Assembly: GCF_030052815.1 (NCBI RefSeq)
Contig: NC_079496.1
Location: 35,241,593-35,305,592, forward strand
Reading direction: 5' to 3'
DNA length: 64,000 nt
Source of the DNA: Hevea brasiliensis
Lineage: Eukaryota; Streptophyta; Magnoliopsida; Malpighiales; Euphorbiaceae
Shown here: positions 22,641-33,300 of the stretch, one piece after another
Numbering within the stretch: position 1 is the stretch's first letter
How the letters are laid out: each line of letters begins with the position of its first letter
Program-made: the position numbers and the translations under genes
The notes under the pieces: model-generated
Told to the model about the DNA's origin: nothing
The model's database searches: none
Seen by the model: only the letters and a program-made list of their open reading frames with translations

Positions 22641-25301
22641 TTTTTAATCATTTACAATATTTAAATAATAATAATGATAATAATAATAATAATTTCAACA
22701 AAGATTAAGTCTAACCAACAAGTAATTATTAAAAATGAATTATCTCATATAAAAATTATATTAAAATATAATTTCCATGTATTTAATAATATTATTAAAA
22801 TAAATCTAATTTTAAATCCTATAATAATTCTTATTTTAATTACTCTTCTTTCATCTTGAATTCTGATAATATTATACAAAGTAAATGGCAATTTTCCAAA
22901 TAGTTGAATTGGCAGTAAAACAAAGAAATCCACCTTTAATTGGCAGTAAAAAAAAAAAACTACCTTTAATTGATAGGTTTTTTACTTTCAAATCCTATTA
23001 TACTTCATATTTTAAAATTAATTAATTTAATAAATATAATTTATTTATTTATGTTATAAATAATTATAATTTACAATCTTAATTTGTAAGTCATTTAAAT
23101 TTATTTAATCTGTTCAATCAAAACTGAATTTTTCAAGTTCAAGATTTATTGAATTTAAATCAATTTGAAAAAATAATGCCCAAAAATCTCAAAATTAAAA
23201 AATATATATTCAATTTATTTATAATATAACAAATTCTAAATTAAAAAAAAATGATGAAATTATAATATGTTAAAAAGTGGGTTCATTCACTCAAAAATAA
23301 ATAAATAATCCTAAATATGATTTTGATGAAAATTCTTTTGAGTGCATATGAAATTTTGTAATTTTGTTGAATCTTTCTAAATTTGGACTTCAATTGTTGT
23401 CTGTCATCAACTGTAACCGAAGGATTAGTTATATTATTGTGTTTAAAGACATGGAAAATAATTAGTGCAAATTAAGTTATAATTATTAAGTCATCATATA
23501 AAAATTAAAAAAAAAATTATATATTTATCCGCAAATTTATTTCGTTAACAAATGTGGAAACAATGTAACAGAATAAAACAACACGATTCCACAAAAATTA
23601 AGCCAAACTTATCACAATTATATTTTATTTTATTTTATTTTAATTTTTAAATAAAAATATTTTCATTATATATATATATATAATATTTAATTCAATAAAA
23701 AATTACTATATTAAATTTTAATTTCATTCAATTATAACTATTTTATTTGTTATAAATTTATAATCTTTTGATTAAAGAATAAACTTTAACTAAATATTAA
23801 AATTTTAATAATTAAAATTTTTAATCAAATTCAAGTAGAATAACCACTTTATTAGTTATAAATTTATAGTTTTTTGAAAAGATTATAATTGATAAAAATA
23901 TGGTTTTTCCCAAACTTAAAATTTATTTTTATATTTAAACAATTTTTCATTTTTTTTTATTTTCATTAAAAATAAAAATAAATTAGTTTTTATATTTTAA
24001 AATTTTTTTATAACAATTTAAAAAATAATTTTTATTGAAAATATTAATAAAATTATTAAAATTAGATTTGAATTTTGACTAATTTAGGTAAATAGAATAA
24101 AACTAATATTAATTTTGCCATCTTGATAAAATTAGTTAAATTAAAATTTCAGATAAAATTTTAAAAAAATGCTTAAATTTTTTTATTAATTATTTCTATT
24201 TTCAATTAAATTTGTTTGGGTCAGTAAAATATTTTAATTTATAAATTTATTAAAATTAAATAAAATTCATAAACTACTCACACACAGTAAATTTTACAAT
24301 CAAGTATAAAATAAAAAAGAAAAGATATGAGAAGAAATAGAATGAAAGAACTTAAATAAAGAATTGCGCCTTAGATTTTGAATTTCAATTGAAACTTTCT
24401 TCCAAAACCTTGCAAATCTATTTTCCTTTCACCTTTCTTAAAAGTGATGTGCTCTCTTGAATGTAAAATGGTTGATCCCTTATGAAACCTTAATTTCTTG
24501 TATTTATATCTGTCAAAAAACCCTTGTTTCAGAGTTTTTAAGGCCTTAAAAAACTTTCAGGAATAGTTGGGAGTCATGGGGGTTGAGTTTGATTTTCTCA
24601 CAATGACAAAGAACACGAGGCATATAATCTTTTTAGTTTGCATTGCCATACCCTGCGTAACCCTCTAAAGCTCGAATTTTGGGTGTTTTGACAACTTTCA
24701 ACTTGGCACGGGCCGTGTAGTTTTATTTTCCTAGAAACACGGCTAGTGTTATAGATAACATGGGTCGTGTTATCTTCTTTAAGAATCAGATAAATTTTTT
24801 AGCATGAATAAGAGAATAAATACAATAAAGTTATATAAGGGAATTATAAAATTAAATTATGATAATATACTTTGTCAAACTAATTTATAAGCGTTCAATT
24901 TATAAGCACTAAAATGAAAAATCTCATCCCCCACAACCTTTTTTTTTTTTCTTGTTACAACAACAACTTATAAACTCTAAAAATGTCTTAAAATGAACAA
25001 ATTAGCTTAAAATTATAACTTATAAGCTGGTGTGATCAGCTTATAAATCAAGACAAACAGCTTCTAAAATATCTCCTAGATTTGTCCCAAAATACTTGCT
25101 TTAAAATTAACAATTTTAGTCTTATATTATTAATAATGAAGAAATATTACTAAAAATTTTAAGATATCAAAGTGTTATATCTAAGATCAATGCACTATTG
25201 AATTTTAAAGTCCTTATAACCTAAAAGTATCCTGAATTTTTTTAAAAAAATTATTATATTCTTTTAATTTTATTAACTTTAGCATAATCCTTGGCTTAAG
25301 G
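22401..25301. other. AT-rich intergenic DNA
   Basis: About 2.9 kb with no gene that I can support. It includes a (TA)n microsatellite at about 22600-22638, an AATAAT run near 22665-22692 and another TATATA run near 23660. Around 24360-24790 the base composition rises. A 'cacgggccgtgt...acacggctagtg...gggtcgtgtt' stretch there recalls fragments of plant LTR elements, but it is too short to classify. Confidence 0.6.
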
Positions 25302-26506
25302 ATGACCAGTCTTTCTATGTTAGAACCCCTGAATGGAAATAAATTGTTGCAGGTGTGTGAGCTGATTGACAGTGAAAGGAGATGTTGGGATTTAGAAAAA
25401 TTGCAGCAGACGTTTACTAAAGAGGATGTGAATCGCCTTTTACAAATTACCCAACGTACGAGAAGTATAGCTGATGGACAGTGAAATTAGGATATAAGCT
25501 CATATGGAGGATAATTATACAGGATTTTATTATGAGAAGAATGTAAATTGGGACAGGCTGTGGAAGTTACAAATTCCACCTAAAGTAAGGGATTTTTTTA
25601 TGGCGTGTTGCAAGAAATGTTACTCCTTCAAAGGATAGGCTCCAACGAAAAGGGTTGGATATGGAAGACGATTGTTTATTTTGTGGTGCTCATGAGGATT
25701 CTGTTCATGTTATACTGAATTGTCCTTTGCCAAGCTCTTTGTTGGGATCTAATTGGCATCTCTGATGAGCTTTTTCATGTATCTACCCTTGCCTAATTTG
25801 TTGCCTTCGTTATTCTTGTGCAGAAGGAAGATTTAAGAAATCAATCTTGGGTTCTAGCATGGAGTATTTGGTCTGCTTGCAACTATTTTTTGTGGCATGG
25901 TAAACATCCCTCTCCTCATGATGTTGTTAGAGCTGCAAAACAAGTGCTGATGGATTGGGTGGGTGCTTGACAAGTTGCGCCTACTCTGGATAGTATGGGA
26001 GCTATTCATAGAGTGCAGGGTAGATGGTTCAAGCCTCCAAAAGTTGTCTTGAAGTGTAATGTTGATGGAAATGTGAATATTACAGAAGGTTGTGTTGGAT
26101 TTGGCATGGTATTGCGGGATTCAAATAGTGGGTTTGTCAAAGCCCTGACTGGTATTGTTCAAGACTTGCGATCTGCAAGGGAGGCGGAAGCTCTTGCTGT
26201 TAGGGAGGCTTTAGCATGGTTAAAACGAAGTCAGCACTCAAGGGTTAGGTGGAAACTGTTTCACAGGAGGCTGCTTTTGCAATTCAAACTGTAGATGAAG
26301 ACGAAACTGAATTCAGGGCTATTGTTCAAGGTTGCAAACTTCTTCTGCAGCGGCTTCATGAGGTCTCTGTTAGTTGGATTCGCAGGACTTGTAATCAAGT
26401 AGCTGATTGTTTAGTTAAATTTGGTTATGTTCATGCAAATCATTATGTTAGAGTTGACCTACCAAACTCTTGTAAAGCCTTGATGGCTACAGATCTTTAT
26501 GGTTAA
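25302..26506 (+). pseudogene. LINE (non-LTR) ORF2 tail: zf-RVT and RNase H remnant
   Basis: The C-terminal end of an L1-type plant LINE. 25302-25484 gives the linker that precedes the zinc-binding region (LIDSERRCWDLEKLQQTF). 25545-25760 gives the reverse-transcriptase zinc-binding region (WDRLWKLQIPPKVRDFF, CLFCGAHEDSVHVILNC), with frameshifts. 25995-26506 gives a plant LINE RNase H (KPPKVVLKCNVDGN, GCVGFGMVLRDSNSG, REAEALAVREALAWLK, then WIRRTCNQVADCLVKFG after a frameshift near 26245). The D in NVDG and the E in AEALAVREA are kept, so the decay is mostly frameshifts and stops. A T- and A-rich 3' end follows. The upstream RT and endonuclease are absent: a typical 5'-truncated insertion. Confidence 0.85.
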
Positions 26507-27359
26507 TGCATTTTTTATTTGTTTGATTAAAAAATTTTGGCAAAAAGAAAATAAAATTATAAACATAAATCTTGTGCAACTATATCAATTATGAAAATAA
26601 ATTCTATGTTTTACTTATTTACAGTGTTAATAAAAATTAAATATGTTTTTTATTAGTTTCTTTAATCAAAAAAATATATTACTTTTTTTAGTAACTGATA
26701 AATAAAATATATTACTTTATATAAAGGAAAAAATCTAAGGAAATGATATTTGTTATAATTTTGATAACTAAAATTATAAAATTTTAATATTTTAATTATA
26801 ATTTTAAGCCGCTGAGCACTAATTTTTAAAAATTTTAAATCAACCGTTAAATTTATTGAACACTGATTTATAATGTAAACTTCTAGGATCTATTGAGTAG
26901 GTAATTTAAAAAAAAAATATTGAGACAATTTTTTTAATATTGTATTTATATATGTTAATTTTTTAAATATAGAACTGAAAAATTAATTCTTTTAATTTTT
27001 TAAAGATTAATTAAAGCTTAAAAATTGTTTGAAGTTATTTTTTTACTTTTTTTGCAACAAAATTTCCCACTGCTGTCTAAAAGAAAATAATTATTGTTCT
27101 GTAATTAAAATTATACTATAATTTTTCATAATTAAAATTAAATAATTATTTTAAAAAATTATTTATAAAAATAGTAAAAATTTATCCAATTATTATGTAA
27201 AATAAATAACAATTTTAAATATATTTTACAATTTTTTCAATTATAAAAGATATAAATAATTTAAAATTTTTTTGAATTTAAATTTATTTTTTATAAACAT
27301 AAAAGCTGAAATTTTCTTTAAAAAAAAATTACAAGCATACATTTTCTCGGAAAATTTGA
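26507..27359. other. AT-rich intergenic DNA, nothing identified
   Basis: Very AT-rich sequence after the LINE tail. No reading frame, repeat partner or terminus is visible. Confidence 0.6.
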
Positions 27360-28682
27360 AAAATTTCCAGATTCGGCAGCCGATGTCCAAGACTTTGGTA
27401 GTTGCAGTAAGCACTGGACTCAAAGGCCATTCGAAGCCTGAGACTTTGGCGGCTGAAGTCTACGACTTTGGTAGCTGAAGTAGGTGCTGTCAGGTTTTTT
27501 CTCTCGTCTTTTCTAAGGTTTCAACATATGATTTCATAATTCCTAAGGACCTTGAATAAGATGTTTGTTGTGCATACAAATTTTTAGAACCTTATATAAC
27601 TCTCTAGGATCCTGTTTTATAGGATCGAGTTTAAGATACTCGAAAGGTTAAGGATCTGAGGATAGCTACTGTTCGAGATAGAAGGTTGATAGGCTACAAG
27701 AGGTAAGTAACTCTAACCTTAATAAAATGAAAACTATTTAAATTTAATTTGTGATCATCCTCATGCATCATGTCATATTTATTTAGGATGTATGTATCTA
27801 GAACATGAATATGTTGCATAATTGTATAATTATTGTTGGTACATTTGATGGATGATGGATGACTCACTGACTTCCCCCATGTTATGACTATATTATGTTA
27901 TGTATGTTATAGATCCATAAAAATCCAAGGGGATATCTTTATGATACCCCTGGTGTATGACACAGGTCATGCTTTAAGTGAAAGTTCTGAGGAGCCTCTG
28001 TATGAGTTAGGTACATTGGATATATATATATTAAGTAAAAGTCCCAAGAAGCCTTTGTATGAACCAGGCACATTGAATTTGGAGAGTCATTAGTAACAAG
28101 TCCATCATATGTGCAATAATTATGGTATAAAAACCCATTTGGATGATGCATTACCTATGTATAAAATGAATAATATAATTAGTGTTAGTTAGTTTACTCA
28201 CCGAGCTTGTATAAGTTACCCCTTTCCTTTAAACTCCAGATGTAGGGTTGCAAGATTAGAAGAGTTCTTTGGAGAGAGAGCACCAAGAGTAGCTTTAGTA
28301 CTCTTTTTTATATATGATGTATGAATAGATGGACATGTAAAATGTGAATGGATAGTACTGTACTGATAATTATAAAAAAAATTAGAGTTATGTAACATTT
28401 TAAGTATGAATGATTATGTTAACTCTTTTGGGACTATATGTGTTGAACCATTACACTTTAGAGCTTATGTATGTTAAGGTTCAAATTATGAATCACTTTT
28501 ATGTTAAAAACATTTATGTATGGATGAAAAGACTAAAATGTAATGATTTGTTATATGCTTAAGTGTTGATAAAACAGGTGTTAAATATATGTTTATAGTT
28601 TTTAGGCTGGCTACAGGTTCCGGCAACTTTAAGCTAACTCAATTTCTAGCACCAATAATGACCCTGGCTTGGGTCGTTACAA
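27360..28682 (+). repeat. Possible decayed LTR or LTR-like repeat
   Basis: Composition is less AT-biased than the flanks. It opens with a repeated 'ggcagccgatgtccaagactttggtag' / 'ggcggctgaagtctacgactttggtag' motif (27375-27475). It holds 'gtcctgagga..cctttgtatga'-type duplicated phrases at 27980-28075 and ends '...gcttgggtcgttaca' at 28682, like the end of many Ty3/gypsy LTRs. No matching TG start, TSD or second copy is in the window, so this is a suggestion only. The small reading frames inside are not convincing. Confidence 0.3.
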
Positions 28683-29536
28683 CATCTGAAAGCTATATCC
28701 CAACCTGAACCTATCAACTAAATAGCCCTAAATAAAATCTGTAGTTTCATAGTTTTGGGCTCCATATTGGGCTAGTTTAAATTGGGAGAGGGACTTTGGG
28801 CCACTATCTTTAATATTCATAAACACAGGTTATACTATATTTTTTATAAAAGCTTTTCTCTTAAAGATAATATTTTCTCCTTTATATTCATTTCTAACTT
28901 GTTATATTTAATTTTTTTTATTTATATATTTAGCTCTACTAAAACTTAACTCAAAACCTCAAAGTACTAACGATAGCTTTAATATTAATAAACTATTATA
29001 TCCAAATTCTCTTTGAGTTATCTCTCTGCTTCCACATATTTTTCCCATTTATGCAATTTATATTAAGAATAAAAATTATTAAAAAAAATAAACTATCATA
29101 ATAATTTAAATAAATTATTTGCTAAAAATTATATTTTATTTAAAAAAACTGAATTTAAATCTCTTATATTCTTAAGTTTGAGCAATATATATATACTTTA
29201 CAGAAGTATATTTCACAAAATACAGCAGCCTAACTTAATATAAAGGTTTAAAAATTGCCACATGACATAATTTATTTCTTCATTTTTATAATTTTTTATA
29301 TAAAAAGTTAAATCATCATAACAAACATTAATTATTTATTTAAGTGTTTTCAAATTTCAACTAGTAAAATCTTATCTCATAAAAAAAATGCTATCTAAAA
29401 TTTCTTTTACTATAATTTCAAGAATTTTAAAATTATCAAGTTTGCAATTTCTTCTCATCATATTATATAGAAAAAGATTAATTTTTTTTATAAAATTGTA
29501 TTAATATATTTTTAAATAATTATTCACTAGAAAATA
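28683..29536. other. AT-rich intergenic DNA flanking the Tat-like element
   Basis: No gene or named repeat seen. The last five bases, AAATA (29532-29536), would be the left target duplication of the large element; its partner lies beyond the window. Confidence 0.55.
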
Positions 29537-30029
29537 TGTCGCAAGGTATTTTGCGGTCACCTGGACGAACACTGACCGAAGTGGAAAAGAGTGAGGAGTC
29601 ACCACTTTAATTTTGAGAAAAATTAAAGAAAACCATTTGTGAAAATAAATTAAAATGAAACCACTTCAAAAACAGAGATTCTAGGTTCGAGGTCCGTAAA
29701 TGGGTGGGGAAGGTGTTAGGCACCCCACCACGACCCTCAATGAGGGTGAGCAGATTTAACCTTACGCTCTTTATAAATTAAAATCGATAGTTAGGGGGGT
29801 TAGAATGAAGATGTTAATCCCTTTGATAAAAGAGAATATTTGATTTTTCACTAATTCGGGTTACCCAGATACATAAACAAATGAGACGACCCTCAGTGAG
29901 TTGGTGTTGCGTATCAGTTTTATTTAAGGGGTTACTTTATGACAGTGCTATCTTAGTTTGGATTTGAGAAAATCCGTAAAAGCTTTTCCGATCTCTGGGG
30001 ATACTCTATTTAAAGTTTGAATGAAAGGT

Positions 30030-30511
30030 CTCGGATAAAAACTCTCCTCTGATCTCCACATATTTATTAAAATTTTGGTTAAGAATTGGATAAGAACTCT
30101 CCTCCAATCTCTTTAAATGATTATTAAAAGTTTTGATTGAAGATCGGATAAGAACTCTCCTTCGATTTTTTTAAATATTTATTAAAACTTTTAATTGAGA
30201 ATTGGATAAGAACTCTCATTCGATCTCTTTAAATGATTATTAAAAATTTTGATTGAAGATCGGATAAGAACTCTCCTCCGATCTTTTTTAAATATTTATT
30301 AAAACTTTTAATTGAGAATCGGATAACAACTCTCCTCCGATCTCTTTAATATTTATTAAAATTTTGGTTGAGAATCGGATAAGAACTCTCTTCCGATCTC
30401 TTTAATATTTATTAAAATTTAGAGTTTTGATAAAGGATCTCGGATAAGAACTCTCCTCCGATCTCCTATTTGGTTTGGATGAGGATCAGGTAAGAACTCT
30501 CCCCCGACCTC
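30030..30511. repeat. Nine-copy hairpin repeat in LTR leader (left copy)
   Basis: Nine units spaced about 45-65 bp apart, each built on TCGGATAAGAACTCTCCTCC GATCT or a variant. Examples start near 30031, 30261, 30377 and 30442. The ends ATCGGA and TCCGAT are complementary across ~14 bases, so each unit can form a small stem-loop. The array lies downstream of the retroelement's minus-strand TATA box and would be in its 5' leader. Confidence 0.85.
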
Positions 30512-31500
30512 TTGAAATTTAATTACGATCGTATCGCGCAAGGACCTTAGGCTAAGGGTTCTGGCATCCGAAGACACTGGGAACCCAGATTAGGCTTCTT
30601 TTAACTCATTGGTACCTTATGACTAGATAGGGGAAACCAGACTGAATTTTTACTAATCTCCTATGTGATCGCCTTACCAATACCTTTCGGCAAGCAATAT
30701 TTGCTCTATTTCATTTGCTAATCTGAAATTCGATTTTACTCCGACTCCCTACCTTACCCAGTCATCTTCTTGAGCTAGTCTAGTGGCTCGTCTTTATAAT
30801 TTTCTTTGATTTATTATCCGAACTTTTATTTAAAGAAACTCTTGTGTTAAGATACAGCTACCAACATTTTATCAAACTACCTATACGCTACCTGTAACTA
30901 GAACACCTACATTAGGAGATAATAAAAGACCAAGAACAAATAAATAACATGAACTGATGTATCAAAAGATAAACTCAAGAGAATAACCACCTACGTGGCA
31001 CCTTTTAACATAAGACAAACTTTAACAAAAATTCCAAGCATAAAAAAAAAAAGAAAATAAAGACAAACACTGGATAGGGCAACGGTTCAGACACTCACCT
31101 GTAGGAAGTTGAACCTATTGAACTAACTATGGAGTCACGAATGTTGCAGAGTTGCATGCTAATAGTCTAGGGACTAATGCTTGCCTTGAAATGAAGAATA
31201 CCAAGTTAGAATGAACCGGAATGACAATGAATGAGATTGAGCTCGAAAAATAAAAGTGGATATAAAAGTGATGAAAACAAAACTGAAACTAAGAAAGGGT
31301 ATCGCAGGGCAATGAACAAACTGAAAATCAAGAGTTCCAGTGTCCAACACTCCTTCAAAGAAAAATACTTTAGAAAACTGGTTTCTGAAGTTTTTCTAGC
31401 TTAAAAATAGCAGAGTAGCAAAACTGAATCAATTTTCAGAGCCTTTCCACTATAATCACCACCCTTTTTTTTTGTCCCCCTTCAACAGTTTTCATGCAGA
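30512..31500 (-). other. LTR leader region, non-coding
   Basis: Continuous LTR sequence between the hairpin array and the retroelement promoter, closely matched at 48856-49829. No coding frame. It contains the 'ggatagggcaacggttcagacactcacctgtagg' block (about 31073-31106). Read on the minus strand, this holds a CCTACAGGTGAGTGT sequence resembling a splice donor (CAG|GTGAGT) in the retroelement leader; use of it is inferred only. Confidence 0.5.
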
Positions 31501-31508
31501 TATTTATA
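31501..31508 (-). promoter_or_regulatory. Retroelement TATA box in left LTR
   Basis: TATAAATA on the minus strand in the context CCCTATAAATATCTGCATG. The equivalent in the right LTR is at 49830-49837. Its position and strand fit transcription of gag-pol, with the transcript starting about 30 bp further left. Confidence 0.65.
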
Positions 31509-32149
31509 GGGAACGGGTGCTCCCAATGAAGGGTCAGGATTTTCTTTGAGGGAGATGAAAGTTTAGGATTTTAAAGGACATGATCTGATGCTTGGGAATT
31601 AAGGAGAATCAAGATGAATGGCTGAGATCCTTTTCAGAATATTTGTCCTTTCTCCTTTCTAATCCAACGGTTCCAAAACTTTTTTGTCAAGGGAGATCCG
31701 AGGGTTGGGAATAAAAGGCACCAGTCTTGTCGCCTTCTCTTTGATCCAAGGGCTCCGGACTCGTCCTTACAAGTTAGATCAACGGTGGAGATCGAGATGT
31801 ACAGGACTGTCATGACATGTCCTGGCACCTGTCAGTAATGCGGGCGATTCTGCAGATGAGGCGTGTGGTGGAGATTTGATCTCGTCTATAATGCTTTAAC
31901 TACCTCGGCTCTGATTATGACGGTAGTTATTGAAAGTTGTCTCATCCTCTTCTTGCTTTCCGATCTCTCATCCCTTCCGATCTTTCCATTATGGCCTTTT
32001 TCCGATCTTTCATGTCGGGCCCCTCTCCCGATCTCTCCCATTTCAGCTCCTTCTCCTCCATTCGGGCTGATCCGGTCAAAGCATTTATTACTTCGTTTAC
32101 CGAGGCACCCGCTTCGATTTTCGCTAGTAATAAATGCTCAAACCCTTCC

Positions 32150-32160
32150 TATATATATGC
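32150..32160 (+). promoter_or_regulatory. Antisense TATA box for the 139-codon ORF (left LTR)
   Basis: CCTATATATATGCC about 85-90 bp before the ATG at 32243. The intervening sequence is a C/T-rich leader ('ttcctacttccatccctctctcctgctg'), as in many plant transcripts. It is kept in the right copy at about 50480-50490. Confidence 0.5.
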
Positions 32161-32242
32161 CTTCGGTCAGAAATTTCTCCCACATTCCATTTCTTCCTAC
32201 TTCCATCCCTCTCTCCTGCTGTTCTAATTTTTCGGTAACATT

Positions 32243-32662
32243 ATGACCACGGCGACTGCTTTTGATCTTTTTCTGGCTATTTTCTCTGCTTTTCGACTGA
32301 AGATTTACGATCCCGGTGATAAAAAAATCACAATAACTGCCTTTGATGACAATGAGAGAATTGGACTAATTTACCGATTCAGATCGAGAATGTCGATCGT
32401 GTTGATCTCGAGTCGGGCGACCGATCTAATCGGCGAACCAATTTCTGGCGAGAAGACCGCTAATTTCCCTCTTATCATTGGTGACTGCCCTTTAATGTTT
32501 ATTTGGCTCCTCACCACATCGGGAGTCCCAACTGCTGCTCGGTTCCGAGCGGTAACATTGACGATGACCTCTCTTATCCTCATGAGAGTCATAGTCACCC
32601 CATCTGAGCTGTACATCTATCCGGTGTCGATGGCTGGTTTCCTGCTCAAACACATCTTTTGA
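32243..32662 (+). CDS. Antisense orphan ORF in LTR U3, 139 aa (left copy)
   Basis: An uninterrupted frame of 139 codons, ATG to TGA, antisense to gag-pol, preceded by a TATA box and a C/T-rich leader. The right LTR carries the same frame, also 139 codons, with no indel. The predicted protein begins [20 protein letters not shown], has a polar centre ([13 protein letters not shown], then [11 protein letters not shown]) and a hydrophobic end ([16 protein letters not shown]). I see no signal peptide cleavage site, zinc motif or catalytic signature and do not recognise the family. By hand count the two copies differ at roughly 23 sites, about 13 replacing an amino acid. Function unknown. It may be a real antisense gene of the element or a long chance frame kept by low mutation. 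Confidence 0.5.
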   Translation: MTTATAFDLFLAIFSAFRLKIYDPGDKKITITAFDDNERIGLIYRFRSRMSIVLISSRATDLIGEPISGEKTANFPLIIGDCPLMFIWLLTTSGVPTAARFRAVTLTMTSLILMRVIVTPSELYIYPVSMAGFLLKHIF

Positions 32663-32717
32663 TTCAGCCACGAGACTAGGCTTTGACATAGGTCTTTACT
32701 AGGTAGGATGTACCGCT

Positions 32718-32830
32718 GATCTCTAGAGATCGCCCAAATGATGTAATCTGACCTTTAATGTAACTCGATCTCTAGAGATCACCCAAATGATGTGATCTGA
32801 CCTTTTAATGCAATCCGATCTCTTGAGATC
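32718..32830. repeat. Triplicated palindrome GATCTCTAGAGATC downstream of orphan ORF
   Basis: Three ~50-bp units follow the stop of the 139-codon ORF. Each is headed by a perfect or near-perfect 14-bp palindrome: GATCTCTAGAGATC at 32718 and 32767, GATCTCTTGAGATC at 32817. Each is followed by 'gcccaaatgatgtaatctgacctttaatg' or a variant. The same array is in the right LTR (51050-51180). It could act as a 3' end/processing region for the antisense unit or as a factor-binding cluster. Confidence 0.8.
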
Positions 32831-33136
32831 GCCCAAATGATATAATCCGACCTTTTGGAAATGAAATCTTATTTTGACAATTATCGTTTTATTATTATTG
32901 CATTGGTTATTTTTCGATCTCTGATGTGTTTATTCGATCCTATTCCTAACTGAATAGCCCTTAGCCGATCTGTAATTCTAAACATCTACCTTAATCTATC
33001 GGTCTTTAACCAGGAGATCTCTCCTTATTTAATTATGGATTTTCCGGAATATTCGTGAGACGTGTCAGAAAAAGCTGGCGAATCCCATTAACCGATGCGC
33101 CTCTTGGGGCACTATGAGCATTAAATGCTCAGACTG

Positions 33137-33148
33137 GTATAAATAGGG
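33137..33148 (+). promoter_or_regulatory. Antisense TATA box for the Transposase_28-like gene (left LTR)
   Basis: GGTATAAATAGGGG about 160 bp before the ATG at 33301, a strong plant TATA consensus. The leader contains CCGGTAAGGG (about 33249), a possible donor. The right copy has TATAAATAGGG near 51461 at the same spacing. Confidence 0.6.
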
Positions 33149-33300
33149 GATGAGTCAGCCAGTTGCTCTCTTATGTCATTTTTAGCATCTCGCGAGCGAT
33201 TCCAAAATTCTCTCATTTTTTCAAGTTCTTCCGACACCGATCACACTCCGGTAAGGGTTTTGATCTTTCATTTAGTTTAAATTTTCTCTTTTCTTTGAAA

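Noticed and set aside
31863..32246. 127- and 96-codon plus-strand frames upstream of the orphan ORF
   Set aside because: They overlap the presumed promoter and leader, overlap each other, and the equivalent frames are not open in the right LTR copy.
32371..32689. Minus-strand frames across the 139-codon ORF
   Set aside because: They overlap the plus-strand frame and have no leader or TATA box. In the right LTR no equivalent frame of similar length is open, whereas the plus frame is full length in both copies.
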